Shown here piece after piece: positions 1-11,400 of a stretch of DNA of 64,000 nucleotides (the stretch's first letter is position 1; each line of letters begins with the position of its first letter). Below the pieces are notes generated by a model. It was not told the DNA's origin and ran no database searches. It worked only from the letters and a program-made list of their open reading frames with translations. Origin of the DNA: Plotosus lineatus (lineage: Eukaryota; Chordata; Actinopteri; Siluriformes; Plotosidae); assembly GCA_024760905.1 (NCBI GenBank), contig CM045746.1, forward strand, positions 11,859,466 to 11,923,465. The letters are read 5' to 3'. Position numbers and translations under genes: made by a program.

Positions 1-91
1 ATAAAAGACCTGAAATATTTCAGTTGGTGTGCAATGAATCTAAAATATATGAAAGTTTAATTTTTATCAGTCCATTACAGAAAATAATGAA

Positions 92-379
92 AAAAAAAAA
101 AAAGATCCCCAGTGCAGCTAACTGGGTTATCAAAGGCGGGCCATGTCTCTCACTGTCTATGGTGTGAGGTTCATGTAAAAGAACCATTGCTGACTTTCGT
201 AAAGAGTAGCTGCAAAGCCGTCAGCGTGTTTCTGTCCCTTGCTAAAAAGGGTTGTGACAGGAAGGGCATCCGACGTAAAAACCTCTGCCAAAATCAAAAA
301 CGTGCGAATCAGATGATTCGCTGTGGCGACTCCCGAGTAAAAAAAAAGGGAAAAAGCCGAAAGGAAGACAGACAGACAA
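92..379 (+). mobile_element. SINE copy 1 (lacks tRNA head)
   Basis: It has the family body from AGTGCAGCTAACTGGG to GCCGAAAGGAAGACAGAC. The direct repeat AAAATAATGAA flanks it (81-91 and 380-390). The tRNA-like head is absent, so it is 5'-truncated. Confidence 0.85.
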
Positions 380-436
380 AAAATAATGAACTTTATCACA
401 ATATGCTAATTTTTTGAGAAGGACTGGTATATATGT

Positions 437-560
437 TCCCTTTCTCGGGAGTCGCCACAGCAAAAAAGTTACGAAAGTCAGCAATGGTTCTTTTACATGC
501 CTCTCACCATAGACGGTGAGAGACATGGCCCGCCTTTGATAACCCAGTTATCCGCACTGT
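437..560 (-). mobile_element. SINE copy 2, internally deleted, inverted to copy 1
   Basis: CTCGGGAGTCGCCACAGC joins directly to ACGAAAGTCAGCAATGG and runs to the AGTGCGGATAACTGG end, so the LINE-5'-like block is missing. It faces copy 1 about 60 bp away. Confidence 0.8.
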
Positions 561-583
561 CTCTGTGTGTGTGTGTGTGTGTG

Positions 584-862
584 TGTCACTAGCATAGTGG
601 TTCGCTCATGATCGGGAGGTTGTGGGTTCAAATCCCAGTGAGACCCTCGGTGTGCTAAGACCCCTGGGCAAGGTCTTAACCACAAGTGTGCCTCTGTTCA
701 CCCAGCAGTATAAATGAGTACCAGTAAAAAATATACTGGGAAAGTAACCTGCAATGGACTAGTGTCCCATCCAGTAGGAGTTGTACTACTAGTTGCTTCA
801 TGCTATGGAAACTGGGGATAAGCACTGGCCTGATGAGCCACTATGGTTCAGATGTAAAATGC

Positions 863-866
<4 letters not shown>
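584..866 (+). mobile_element. second, unrelated tRNA-derived SINE
   Basis: Its head carries an A-box-like TAGCATAGTGGTTCGCTCA and a B-box GGTTCAAATCC. Its body ends with GGGGATAAGCACTGGCCTGA and GATGAGCCACTA. A GT microsatellite follows (866-900) and another precedes it (564-586). Confidence 0.75.
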
Positions 867-904
<38 letters not shown>

Positions 905-1221
905 CATACAGACATACATAAAGAGTGTGGAAACCTGTTTCAATATTTTCAAAATTTTTAATAACCACTATTTTGAAACATAACTACATGAATCCTGTAC
1001 ACTCTTGAGAAGCATATTAAACCAAAATGGATGAAAACTCCACTGTTTCTGTTGCCAAATATCAATGTTTTGCTCAGCAATGTTTATGCCAGTCATAAGC
1101 TCCTTTTAAAGCAGGTCATTGATTATAATGTTGGTTCGGGACTGAATTTTGATGAATATAATAAGTTGTTAAAATGTGTTTATTGTTGAATTCTACAGTG
1201 TTGTTCTGTAGCGGTCATATT

Positions 1222-1593
1222 TGGGGCAGTGATGGTCTAGTGGTATAGGGTGCTGGATCGCTGGTCCAAAGGTTGGGGCTTCGAGTCCCACTCTCCACAA
1301 GGTTGTCACTGTCCCCCCCCCCCCCCAGTGCAGCTAACTGGGTTATCAAAGGCGGGCCATGTCTCTCACTGTCTATGGTGAGAGGTTCATGTAAAAAAAA
1401 CCATTGCTGACTTTCGTAAAGAGTAGCTGCAAAGCCGTCAGCGTGTTTCTGTCCCTTGCTAAAAGGGTTGTGACAGGAAGGGCATCCCACGTAAAAAAAA
1501 AAAAAAACCTCTGCCAAATCAAACGCGCAAATCAGATGATTCGCTGTGGCGACTCCCGAGTAAAAGGGAAAAAGCCAAAAGGAAGACAGACAG
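1222..1593 (+). mobile_element. SINE copy 3, full length with tRNA-like head
   Basis: The head GTGGTCTAGTGGTATAGGG (A box, closest to tRNA-Glu/Asp) and GCTTCGAGTCCCAC (B box) is followed by the body and a tail ending GACAGACAG. The target-site duplication is TTCTGTAGCGGTCAT at 1204-1218 and 1594-1608. Confidence 0.92.
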
Positions 1594-1608
1594 TTCTGTA
1601 GCGGTCAT

Positions 1609-2592
1609 TTTTGATATAATGATTACAGGCATCCTGCACATGTTCAATTAGATTATCTTTGCTTTTTGAAAAAGACACTCAAAGAGAGTAAAGAGCGAAG
1701 TACAGCAGATCCTCTACATCTCGAAATTATGTAATTGAGATTATTTTTAAGGTATCGGTTCAATTTTGTTAGTCATTCGTTAGTCTGCTTGTCATTTATT
1801 TATTACCCTTCACTGTCTCCTCAGAGATTTATATATTGTGCCATTTCTTCGTAATGATTTTCTTAATTTCTTGATACAAATTGCTGAAAATTTTCAGATG
1901 TCTCAACGTGTGTACTGAGAAATCCAGTAACTTGGCCCACAGTTAAATTTTTTGCCGGCAATCACATGGCAATGTAAATTTCTGTTTAAGCACTGAAGAA
2001 ACTGGTAACACGGTTGCATGAATAAATACCAATATATAACCAGTTAGAAAGACACTCAGTCAGTCAGTCAGTCATTTTGCAGACAGCTCATGAACCCTGA
2101 TCAGTCAGAAGGCAATGTGTCAACAACTCCTTTGGTAAACTTTTATTTCAAGAAATAAAATTTGGAGTTACATCCACCAGTGCTCGTTAAAACATCAGTG
2201 TACAGACAAGAAACCTTATGATAACCTTGTCCAAAAATGCTGCTATCTTGTCTGAGGTCAGTGGCGTCTGAGAAGAAACATTATACAGTAGAAACATGTA
2301 TTAAAGTCAGATGAATAAGAATTCTGGATCTTTTTTCTTAAAAAGGACACCATGTACTTCCAACGAAAGGTGAAAAGGCCCGTCCAGATTGTTACCAGCA
2401 GCAAAGTCCAAAAGCAAGTGCATGGCAGCGAGGGTGTGGTCAAGTGCCTTCTGCAGCCGGAAAGCAGTCGGGTAGAACCAGCAGGTAACATGTTGATGAG
2501 TTTCACCTGTTTGTCATAACAGGAAGCTATTTATGTGTCATGTTTTGTGTTTTCACAGAGAAAAGAGGCCTGTAACTCATGGGAGAGAGAGA
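1609..2592. other. flank without recognised gene
   Basis: A minus-strand frame of 82 codons (2258-2506) exists but resembles nothing I know. Otherwise I see only AT-rich sequence and a short CAGT repeat near 2056. Confidence 0.4.
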
Positions 2593-3615
2593 TACAGTGG
2601 TACCTTGGTTCTCGAACTTAATCCGTTCCAGAAGGCTGTTCAAATTCCGATTTGTTTGAATTCCAAATCCGCTTTTCCCATTACAAATAATGTAAACGGT
2701 TTTAATCCAAGACGCTAGAAAACTACCTTTTTTAAACATAATATTATTTCATAATGTCGCTTATATGTCAACTCGTATATTAAATGAAACAACAGGACAA
2801 ACACACAGAATAGATTAATTTTATTTTGTGATTTTTAAGATTAATATTAATCTTTTTTAAGATTAATATTAATTAATTAATAGATTAATTTATTTTGTGT
2901 CTTTTTTTGTTTGTTTTTTGTTTATTTCCGAATCAATTTTCGACTTGCTTTAAAGTGGAACCCTTCAGGATTCGAGCTAGGGTTTTTTCTCACCAAATCA
3001 TCGTAGGTTTTACGAGCTTTACAACAGATCACATCCTCGCTAACTGCGGCTCGTTTCTGTATATGAGCACTGATTTTTCCACCTCCTCCAGCACATGCAG
3101 TCTTTGTTTGCCGATAACTGGCGATCCTTTCGCCACATCATTGGCTTCAACACTCTCTTTGTTCTTCAGGATCGCGCATATCATTGATTTAGCCATGCCA
3201 TATTCCTTAGCAAGATCAGTAACGCGCATACCTGATTCATGCTTAGCTATCAGCTCTTTCTTAAACGCAATAGTTTTCTGCACAACTGACCTTTTCTCAG
3301 TAGCTTTCTTTGGTTACATGTTTATTAGCGAATCTAATCGAGTAAACAAACAAACAAAAAACACAGTATACTGTACTTTGTAGAACAGGAGCAAGCGCAT
3401 CCACACGCACACAGTGGTCGAGTAGAGTCAAAGGAAACTGATTTCTGGAAGCCGCGCACTTCTTCTCACTCTGTCTCGTTTTTTCTCGCGCATTTTTCAA
3501 GTTTGATTTCCAAATTTTGTTCGACTTCCAAGACAAAAAAAAAAATTCCCGGATTTTTTGGTTCAAATTCCAATTTGTTTGACCTCCAAAGCGTTCGAGA
3601 ATCGAGGTAGCACTG
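2593..3615 (-). mobile_element. Tigger/pogo-type TIR element with transposase fragment
   Basis: The termini are CAGTGGTACCTTGGTTCTCG and, inverted, CAGTGCTACCTCGATTCTCG, with TA on both sides (2591-2592, 3616-3617). A minus-strand frame (3029-3283) reads FKKELIAKHESGMRVTDLAK then EYGMAKSMICAILKNKE. This is the N-terminal CENP-B/psq helix-turn-helix of Tigger transposases. The catalytic domain is absent. Confidence 0.88.
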
Positions 3616-3699
3616 TACATGCATTCAAGTGTCTCTGTGTGAATAATATTCAGTCACTGTTTAAGTAGTAATGAGCATTTCACAGTGGTACCACTAGTG

Positions 3700-4426
3700 C
3701 AGTGGTTCTTAACCTTGTTGGCGGTACTGAACCCCACCAGTTTCATATGCTTATTCACCGAACCCTTCTTTAGTGAAAAATAAAATATAATTTTTTTTCA
3801 AATTCAAGACATAGGTATATATTTTTACTGCGGCACCAAAATGAAGCATGCATTAACATCACTGTGTTCAAAGAACAAAACCAATACAATGCATGAACTC
3901 TGCCCATCACAACTACTTATATTTTTATGTGAGGTGCGCATCTGAGTGCGTGCGTATGTGTGTGTATTTGTTTTATTTACATCTTATGCATTATTTTTGA
4001 ATGTTTAATCATTATTATAAGCATTTATAGTATTGAATATGTATTTATTGATATTATATGTACATATACATGTACATATACGTCAGTCAGCACAGGGTTG
4101 ATCCTACTTTGCAACTCATGCAGATAGGACGCCGACTAATATCACGTTCCGTTATATATGTGAATCCATGTTGTACATATTCGTTTGACCACTTTCTTTT
4201 TTACTCAATATAGTATGGATTAAAATATTAGGAAAGAAATAACACGACGTACCATCACAATAGTCACAATTCGACTACTGAGCGCACCAAATTTCCTGCA
4301 GCACAGATTGGCCGAGCAATGTAGCGTGATCACCTGCGGTCAGTGATGGCCAAGCGGGCCGTGTCGTCGTGAATATGAGTCAGGTGTGTGTCTTGACCTC
4401 TGCCGAACCCAGGTTAGGAACCACTG
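3700..4426. mobile_element. hAT-type MITE
   Basis: Its inverted ends are CAGTGGTTCTTAACCT and CAGTGGTTCCTAACCT, with 8-bp flanks CACTAGTG / CACTAGAC (6 of 8 match). The interior from about 3900 to 4130 resembles the left half of the TIR element at 52535-53716. Confidence 0.7.
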
Positions 4427-4714
4427 CACTAGACTGTCTCATTTACAAGGTTTCCTCGAATGTGGCCGAGAAATGCAGACTTCTTTGTCCAAAGCATCAA
4501 CTGGTAGATGCTTCTCATCCCAGACTACCCTAAGATTCACTGTGATAAAATTTATTTAATGTGTCACAGCAGTGAATGTTGCTTGGTGGTGACAGGAGTG
4601 TTCTTTCATGAGGTAATTTATCAGCTGTAGGAAATATTTTACAGTCTATTGGTAGACCATGGTTTTTGATTTACTGCCACTCTCTCTTATTTGCCAAACT
4701 GCTTATTCATATTA

Positions 4715-5305
4715 GGGGTGTGGGGAGGCTGGAGCCGATCTCAACTGACACTGGGTGAAGGTGTTGGTACACCCTGAACTACTCACCAGACAGACCATCA
4801 TAGGACCAACACACTCAAATCCACATCTTGGGGCAATATGAAACCGCCAATTAACCCAATGTGCATGCCTTTGGACTGTGGAAGGAAACCCCTGAGTATT
4901 GGACTTGAATCCACAACCATCTTACTGCGAGGTGGATATGTTAATCACAAGGTCACCATGCTGCCCGCTCTGATTTATCCATTCATTCAAGCCGCTTAAT
5001 CCTAATTCGAGTTACGGTAAGGCTGACGCCAACGTCAGCCAACTTTGGCCAGGTCGCATGGCCAACACACACAACTATTCTTCGGCCAGGTCGCATGGCC
5101 AACACACACAACGATTCACACACAAGGCTGATTTGAAACAGTTAATTAGCCGACTGTGCATGTGTTTGGACTGTGGGAGGAAACCCATGAAAGTACAGGT
5201 AGAACATACAGACTCCACACAGAAACACCCGAGTTGGGAATCAAACCCAGACCTTCTTGCTGTGAGGTCAATGTAATAACCACTGTGCTACTGAGTCACC
5301 TCCAC
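4715..5305 (+). repeat. two L2-type LINE 3'-end-like dispersed repeat fragments
   Basis: Two fragments (about 4715-4970 and 4985-5305) share the widespread fish repeat with 'TTTGGACTGTGGGAGGAAAC' and 'CACCATGCTGCCCG'-type ends. The second contains a local duplication of GGCCAGGTCGCATGGCCAAC. Confidence 0.6.
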
Positions 5306-6521
5306 CTAACCTCAGTCAGAATTTTAATATATACTGGATGTAGGGGGGAGGAAAAAAAAAAAAAAAAAAAAAAAGGAAAAATGTTCACTAAAACAAGATT
5401 CCTATGGGTTATTATTAACATTGCCCAACACATGAGCTTTGCTCATATGCAAAGTGCGTGCTGTGTAACAGTCGCTTTAACTCAGTGTTTCACTATATAC
5501 TGTGTGGAAAAGCAATTAAAGCAAGATTTTGTTCCTATATTTCTGCATATTTGAACCATGACATAGGCAGGGCAGGTGAGCTCTGTGTGCTCTGAGCAGA
5601 AGTAAATGCTGTTCATATCTGTTCAGCCTACTAGTTTAGTACAAACTGCAGAGAAACCGAAATAAACCTGGCTCCATAAAGGTGTTTTAGTACATACAGT
5701 GTACATTTTTTTATTTTTAAAACTTGTGACGTCACTTGATCCATATGACCTCCACAAAATGTGTGTCTGCCATCTAGAGTCAAGTATTATCACCACAGCA
5801 AACTGTTTATTGAGGCCCAATATAGCAGACCAATCAGATCGTGCCATTTCCATGCAATGCCTCCTATGACTTAACAGCTACCCTTAGACTTTAGCAAATT
5901 GTCCAAACGTCCGTTTGTATATTAAACTCTTTCCATAAATAAACATCTCTTTATAGACGTCATTATGATGTAAAAGTTCTGTGGTGAGAGGTGGTAGTAT
6001 CACATACCTGCCCCCTCTCCTTACGAGAAATGTTTCTTAATCAACGATCCAGAAACAATCAGCAACTTCAACCTGTATATATTAGAAATAATGAGAAAAT
6101 ATAATTTTGCTTTGGTCGTCCACCACAATGGATATGAAATGAAGATGTAGAGTTTCAGCTTCAATTCAAGGGAATGTGCAAAAAAAGCACTGCATTAATC
6201 AATGGGGAATTCATCTCAGATTACCCTGGAAGATGTCCCCTGTCGCTGACTTTACCAAACTTGAACATTTAAGCATCAATTCTGAACAAGCGTTTTGATG
6301 TTGATTTTTACCTTCACCCTGAAGTTACATCTTTTCACCCGTATTGGTTTGTTAGTTTGTCTATGTGTGCAAATAAAACTCCAATACTCCTGTATGGATT
6401 AGGGGGTATTTTTTTCTATACTGTAGTCGGGTGTGGTTAATAAACTTATGTTTTGAAGGTGAACTGTACATGGGTTCATTATTGGGGGGGGGTGGGGGGG
6501 GGGAGGAATTCCAGAATTCAG
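5306..6521. other. flank without recognised gene
   Basis: It holds poly-A (5349-5373), poly-G (6485-6502) and otherwise unremarkable AT-rich DNA. No frame looks coding. Confidence 0.4.
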
Positions 6522-6654
6522 TTGAATGAATTTAAGATGGTAGGCTGCCTTCTAGTGGTTAATTGTGGTTTTGCAGCTGAGAGCACAGTGCTGAAGCTGA
6601 AGAACAAACCACAAGCCTCACAGAAGAGTTTGGTTTTGATACCTGCATTAGACA
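6522..6654. repeat. 133-bp direct repeat, copy 1
   Basis: It starts TTGAATGAATTTAAGATGG and ends with TTTGGTTTTGATACCTGCAT. It is paired with 7161-7293 and roughly 90% identical by eye. Confidence 0.85.
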
Positions 6655-7043
6655 AGCAAATAAGTTCTATAAAAAAAATAAAAAAAAATTCAGCAAAAAT
6701 TGATCATAATTACTTTTAATTCACACCAGGCATGAACGATACCAGAATATTGAAAGTTTTTACCTTGCACTATAAAACGATTTTCTGAAACTGTCTATAA
6801 AAATCACAGTATATCATGATCTTGTACGGAGAACACCTCCAAATTTTAATGGTAGTAGCAGTGAATAAATCTGAATAATAGAATCTTGAGAACTTGCTTA
6901 AATTTGCATATTTAAGGTCAATAAGTGCAAAAGTTCTGTCACCCACTAAGGGGAGAGAATATAGCTCCTGATTCAAGATAATGAACTTGTCAACATAAGC
7001 CATTTGTGTTTGGAAAAAAAGTACTTTGAACTCCGTATGTCCC

Positions 7044-7049
7044 TTTATT
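7044..7049 (-). terminator. candidate polyadenylation signal AATAAA
   Basis: This is the first canonical hexamer downstream of the rapgef2 stop on the minus strand; an ATTAAA variant follows at 6714-6719. No transcript evidence is available. Confidence 0.3.
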
Positions 7050-7160
7050 TACATTTACAATTTAAGTAAACCTAAATCATTACGAGGGAAAAGCTAAGTA
7101 CTAGATTGATGGACAGCAGAATACATACTTAATATCCAATTAATAATAATAATTATTCAC

Positions 7161-7293
7161 TTGAATGAATTTCAGATGGTAGACTGACTTCTAGTGGCCA
7201 ATTGTAGTTTTACAGCTGAGGGCACAGTACTGAAGATGTAGAACAAACCACAAGCCTCACAGAAGAGTTTGGTTTTGATACCTGCACTGGACA
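7161..7293. repeat. 133-bp direct repeat, copy 2
   Basis: This is the second copy of the segment at 6522-6654, same orientation, 639 bp away. It lies inside the probable rapgef2 3' UTR. Confidence 0.85.
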
Positions 7294-8025
7294 GTAGTAC
7301 CTTATATTCCTCCCCATAACCAACTTATTGACTGATTATTCATATTTAACATGACCAATTTTCAGAGATCAAACTTTCCTCATACCACTTGTGTTTAAAG
7401 ACAATAAGAGACCACAAGAGACGCAACTGATGCACTATGTATTCTTGTACATTCAAACTCAATGTAGATGAATGTTACCTCAAACAGTATATAGCTCTCT
7501 GCAGTTTTAAACAAAATATAACCAATATTTACAATTTTTGTATTAAAAATACAAAATGTGATACAGGCTTTTACCAGCTGTCTTTTTAAAAGACATAGAA
7601 ATACATGTGGTATGAAAAGATTCAGGCAGAGCAATGGAGACCGAGAGGGCATTCTTATATCTCTTATTTCATACAATTATAATTGATTTAAAAAAAAAAA
7701 AAGTAATAACGATGTAATAACTCATTATAAGTGGTGACAATTCAACATTTTCTTTTCACACATTCTGCATCTGTGCAACAAGGTCCAATTTGTGCCTAAA
7801 TCCAGCAGACTGACAAAAAGAAAGAGGAATGGAAACTAATTCAATAATTAAAATAGATAACATGATGGAAATGGATTAAATGATGCAAATGCTCGGAAGT
7901 GCATTTGAAAATCAGTGTAAGATTAAAAACAGACATGACTAAAATCACAAAAAGTGACAGGGTTCACTGAATACTGATAGTAACACTGAATTCTTGTTGA
8001 GGTCTGTGAGGCAATTTCTGTCTCA

Positions 8026-8028
<3 letters not shown>

Positions 8029-8071
<43 letters not shown>
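8029..8071. repeat. CA microsatellite
   Basis: About 21 CA units with one orientation, in the probable 3' UTR. Confidence 0.95.
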
Positions 8072-8075
<4 letters not shown>

Positions 8076-8455
8076 TTCAGACAGTTAAAATAACACTGTT
8101 CCATTAAAACAAATCTGAGTCCATGTAGGTTAAACGTTTTGTTCATGCTGTCTGTTTTCCTTCATTTTCTTTCCTTCAAGGTGCCAAAAAAAAAAATCTC
8201 TCCCTCACACACACACACACATTGGGGTTCTCACAGTGATGTCACATCAAGAGCGAGAAAAAAAAAAAAAAAAAAATTAAATGGAAGTGGGCGAGTCATT
8301 TCACCAAAATATCTCTTCTGGCCCACTTTATGATTTGATTGACAGCTCTGGAAACAACAGGTGACAAAGGATAGCAGGAGCAAAGAGTTTGTGGTTGTAT
8401 GGCACACGGGATAAACACACTTCTGTTCCGGTGACGAACTTGTTGTTATGTTTTC

Positions 8456-8481
8456 TCACACTGCAGATATCTGCTCGTTTT
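8456..8481 (-). CDS. rapgef2: rapgef2 final coding exon: 26 nt encoding the C-terminal PDZ ligand
   Basis: After a ttctgtttgcag acceptor, two bases complete Glu and then NEQISAV and TGA follow. Vertebrate RAPGEF2 and RAPGEF6 end EDEQVSAV / ENEQVSAV as I recall them, so this fixes the true stop. S-A-V is a class I PDZ-binding end. The 3' UTR continues below 8456. Confidence 0.92.
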
Positions 8482-11400
8482 CTGCAAACAGAAATCAACA
8501 TCAACAATGACATGCAAATATTTTTAAAAAGTGTTTTTGCAAATTATTGTTAGCACAGAATTATCTTTCAATTCATCATTAAACTGCATGAAATCCTCAC
8601 CATCACATGGTGCTCGCCGAGGTGGAGGACAGTGACTGTATCCATGCAGGCGGGAGGATGGCCGTGGCTGTGGGGGAGGTTCTAAGTCCAATGACCTCTT
8701 AATGAGACGGGACCTCTGCAGGGCAGCATTGTAATCGGGTGGGCGTCGCCCCGGAGTATGAGTGTGGATGAGATTATGGCCGAGTTCGTCGGCTTCAGAG
8801 AGTGATAGGGCAGTGTATCCAGGTGGTGTCGGTGGAGGCTCTCGGAAGCGTCCATCCCTTCGACCCATGGCGCTCTTTTGCACATTCAATGCCTCGTCCT
8901 TCCCTCCTCGCCGCTTGATCGTGCCAGTGTCACCTTCTGATTCATCAGCCCAGTAGCCAAGTGGCGTGGCTGACTGACTCCTCCCAATACCTGGCCCCTC
9001 TGATAGAGTCTCCCAGCTACGGCTGTCGTAACAGCCAATGCGCTGAGGTATACTCTGGATGTTGTCATGAGAGCCACTTGAGCAGGAGGTCCAGCTACCC
9101 CGCCCACTGTCTGCAGCATCCAACGATGCTCGGTCACACTGGTCCTGGGTCAGTGAATAAGATCTGACAAACAGAGAGAAATTAATATAAATTAATCACA
9201 TTTCTATTGGCGAATATATTGTGTATCATTCGCATGCTCATATAAAAAACACTGGTTATTTATGGAACCACAGTTCTATAAACAATTGGAAAACCACCCG
9301 AGGCAGTCAGCAGTCTAGCCTTGTGATTAGTGGAACTCTTCATGTGCTTATATATTGGTTAAGAGCAGATTAGTCATCATGTGACTGACACGGTAAGATA
9401 TATACAGTAACCCCCAGTTATTTACGGGGGTTGCGTTCTGCCGCTTCCCACGGATCCTGAAAATCCACGAATCATTGATGCGGTTTTAAAACCCTATGTA
9501 TGAGATCACATGCGCTAAAATTTGCTTCTTAAACACATTCTATAGACAGTCTTACTCATTAATACAGTAATAATGCCGTAAAATGTAGTAAAGATTAATT
9601 AAAAACTTTAATTTTGTACTGTGATAATATTTCTGAATAAATAAAGCGCTTATGCTCCTTACCAGAAGCTAGAGAAGATGCAGGATGTTCGAGTGGCATC
9701 ATAGCGCTTAGATAAAATTAAAAAAAAAAAAAAAAAAACCCCACTAAAAAAACGTGAATACACAATTCAAGTAATCACGTTGAAGATATGTGCTCGAAGG
9801 AGGGAGAGGGGGAAGAAAAAAAAAAAAAGTGTACACATCATCTGCAATCAATCAGCAGGAGGAGAAACAAAAGCGCTCAGCCACTGGCTAAATTTGAATC
9901 ACGTTCCAGTAACTTCCGGGTTTGCCACTAATCTGCGAGTATGTGGGGGCGCGAGTGCTGGACCGTGAATGGGCGGGGGGTTACTGTAATTCAGCAGGAT
10001 GCTTGAAGATGCTGGCTGTCTCACAATCCTTCACAGAACAACGGTTACACCTACAGCCACCGTTTTATTCCAGTACAGACTACCAGGCCACTCAATAGAC
10101 AAACTCATTTGGGCCCTCATCGAAGTCTAACATACACACCGCAGACAATACAACAATACATGATTCAAATTCACATAACGGTTATTGCCAACACGAAAAT
10201 GGCAGTGTGTCAGAAACGAAAGGTCTGCCATAGCAAAGGTGCCTGGATGAGACATCGATTGAGGACCCATGACAGTGCGAGTCTCCGAAACAAGCAAATG
10301 CCTCTCAAGGGCATTTTTGAGAGTAGGCTGAAAAAAATCCGCTTCTCCTGCAGGGCCATTGCCCTTGTCCATACCTGTCTTAGTGCTTGGACTTCCAGAT
10401 CCAGGGAATCTTTTTGATCTTATTACGTCAGATACAGTATTTACTTCTTGTAACACCCATATTGAGCGCGAATGAAATAACCATGGCCAGTACTCAGTAA
10501 ACTAATTCGCAGGCGATTGTTGGTGTGTAAGTATTTGGCATTTGGGTAGTGAACAAGGTCTCATCAGGTAAAATAATGAGATAAACAATACATGATTCTG
10601 TTGTAGGCTTCACCACTGATTCATACACCAGGATTAGGAACCATTCTTATCTCACTATAACTGACACTCAATTCAAAAATGCGAATAGCAGTATCCGAGT
10701 AACAGGGTTAACAGTAGCATGATGCGAAATCTTGTACATTCATGAAATTACAACACCGTACACACCAGGCAGATGGTATTGCACTTGGGAGTAGGGGCAC
10801 TCAACTGGGTAGCTTAGCAAAGTGCTAAAACAGCTAGCAAGAGAGCAGAAAGCCAAGTGCTTGATGTTCAGAGCAGAGTTGATACATGGGCGCTCATACC
10901 TCATCGCTAGCTTTCCCAAATACTGTTAACAGTAGTCAGTTATCCCATGAGATCATCACACAGATAAACCACTCAAATAGGAAGGGATCGGTCAACCGAA
11001 AAAATCCATGATAGTGGGTGCTCTGCCATGAGCGAAACCAAACAAATGCGATTCGGTAAACGGTGAATAAATTGTAGCAAGTGGAGCCAAAAAAAACCCC
11101 TGTGAACACTCAATACATAATAAAGAGGAAGGGTTTCAACTTGTTTCAGGTGTGTATCCAAAAAGACTCAGCGTAACCAAGGCTGGAGTGAGAAAGAAAT
11201 TATGATATGCCGGTTGGATATTATACTTCATGGTGATGTGATGACAGAAACATACATATCGTCAACCAATGAACAAGAGCAGGAGTCATCTCACTCATCG
11301 ATCGACTGCACTTGTTGGTTTATAAGTAGTAAAATTATACTTAAAAAAAACCAAATAAATCAAATCCCTCCCCATGATGTCACTTACCCAAGGCTGATCT

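Larger units (their letters stand above)
7030..8455 (-). other. probable 3' UTR of rapgef2
   Basis: No other frame of note lies here. The first canonical AATAAA on the minus strand after the stop is at 7044-7049. The interval includes a CA microsatellite (8029-8071), two poly-A runs and one copy of a 133-bp duplicated segment (7161-7293). The 3' limit is a guess from the poly-A signal alone. Confidence 0.35.

Noticed and set aside
1229..1300. tRNA gene candidate (A and B boxes)
   Set aside because: The cloverleaf is incomplete and the same sequence heads other SINE copies, with a TSD around the whole unit.
8524..8600. C-terminal end [16 protein letters not shown]... as the normal protein end
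   Set aside because: It lies past a good donor and splicing to 8481 restores the conserved NEQISAV stop. Kept only as an intron-retention possibility.
10127..10456. Minus frame [17 protein letters not shown]... with an AAGACAG/GTATGG donor-like end, as an extra rapgef2 exon
   Set aside because: Exons 25 and 26 already join in phase and the segment does not resemble the family tail. No good acceptor.
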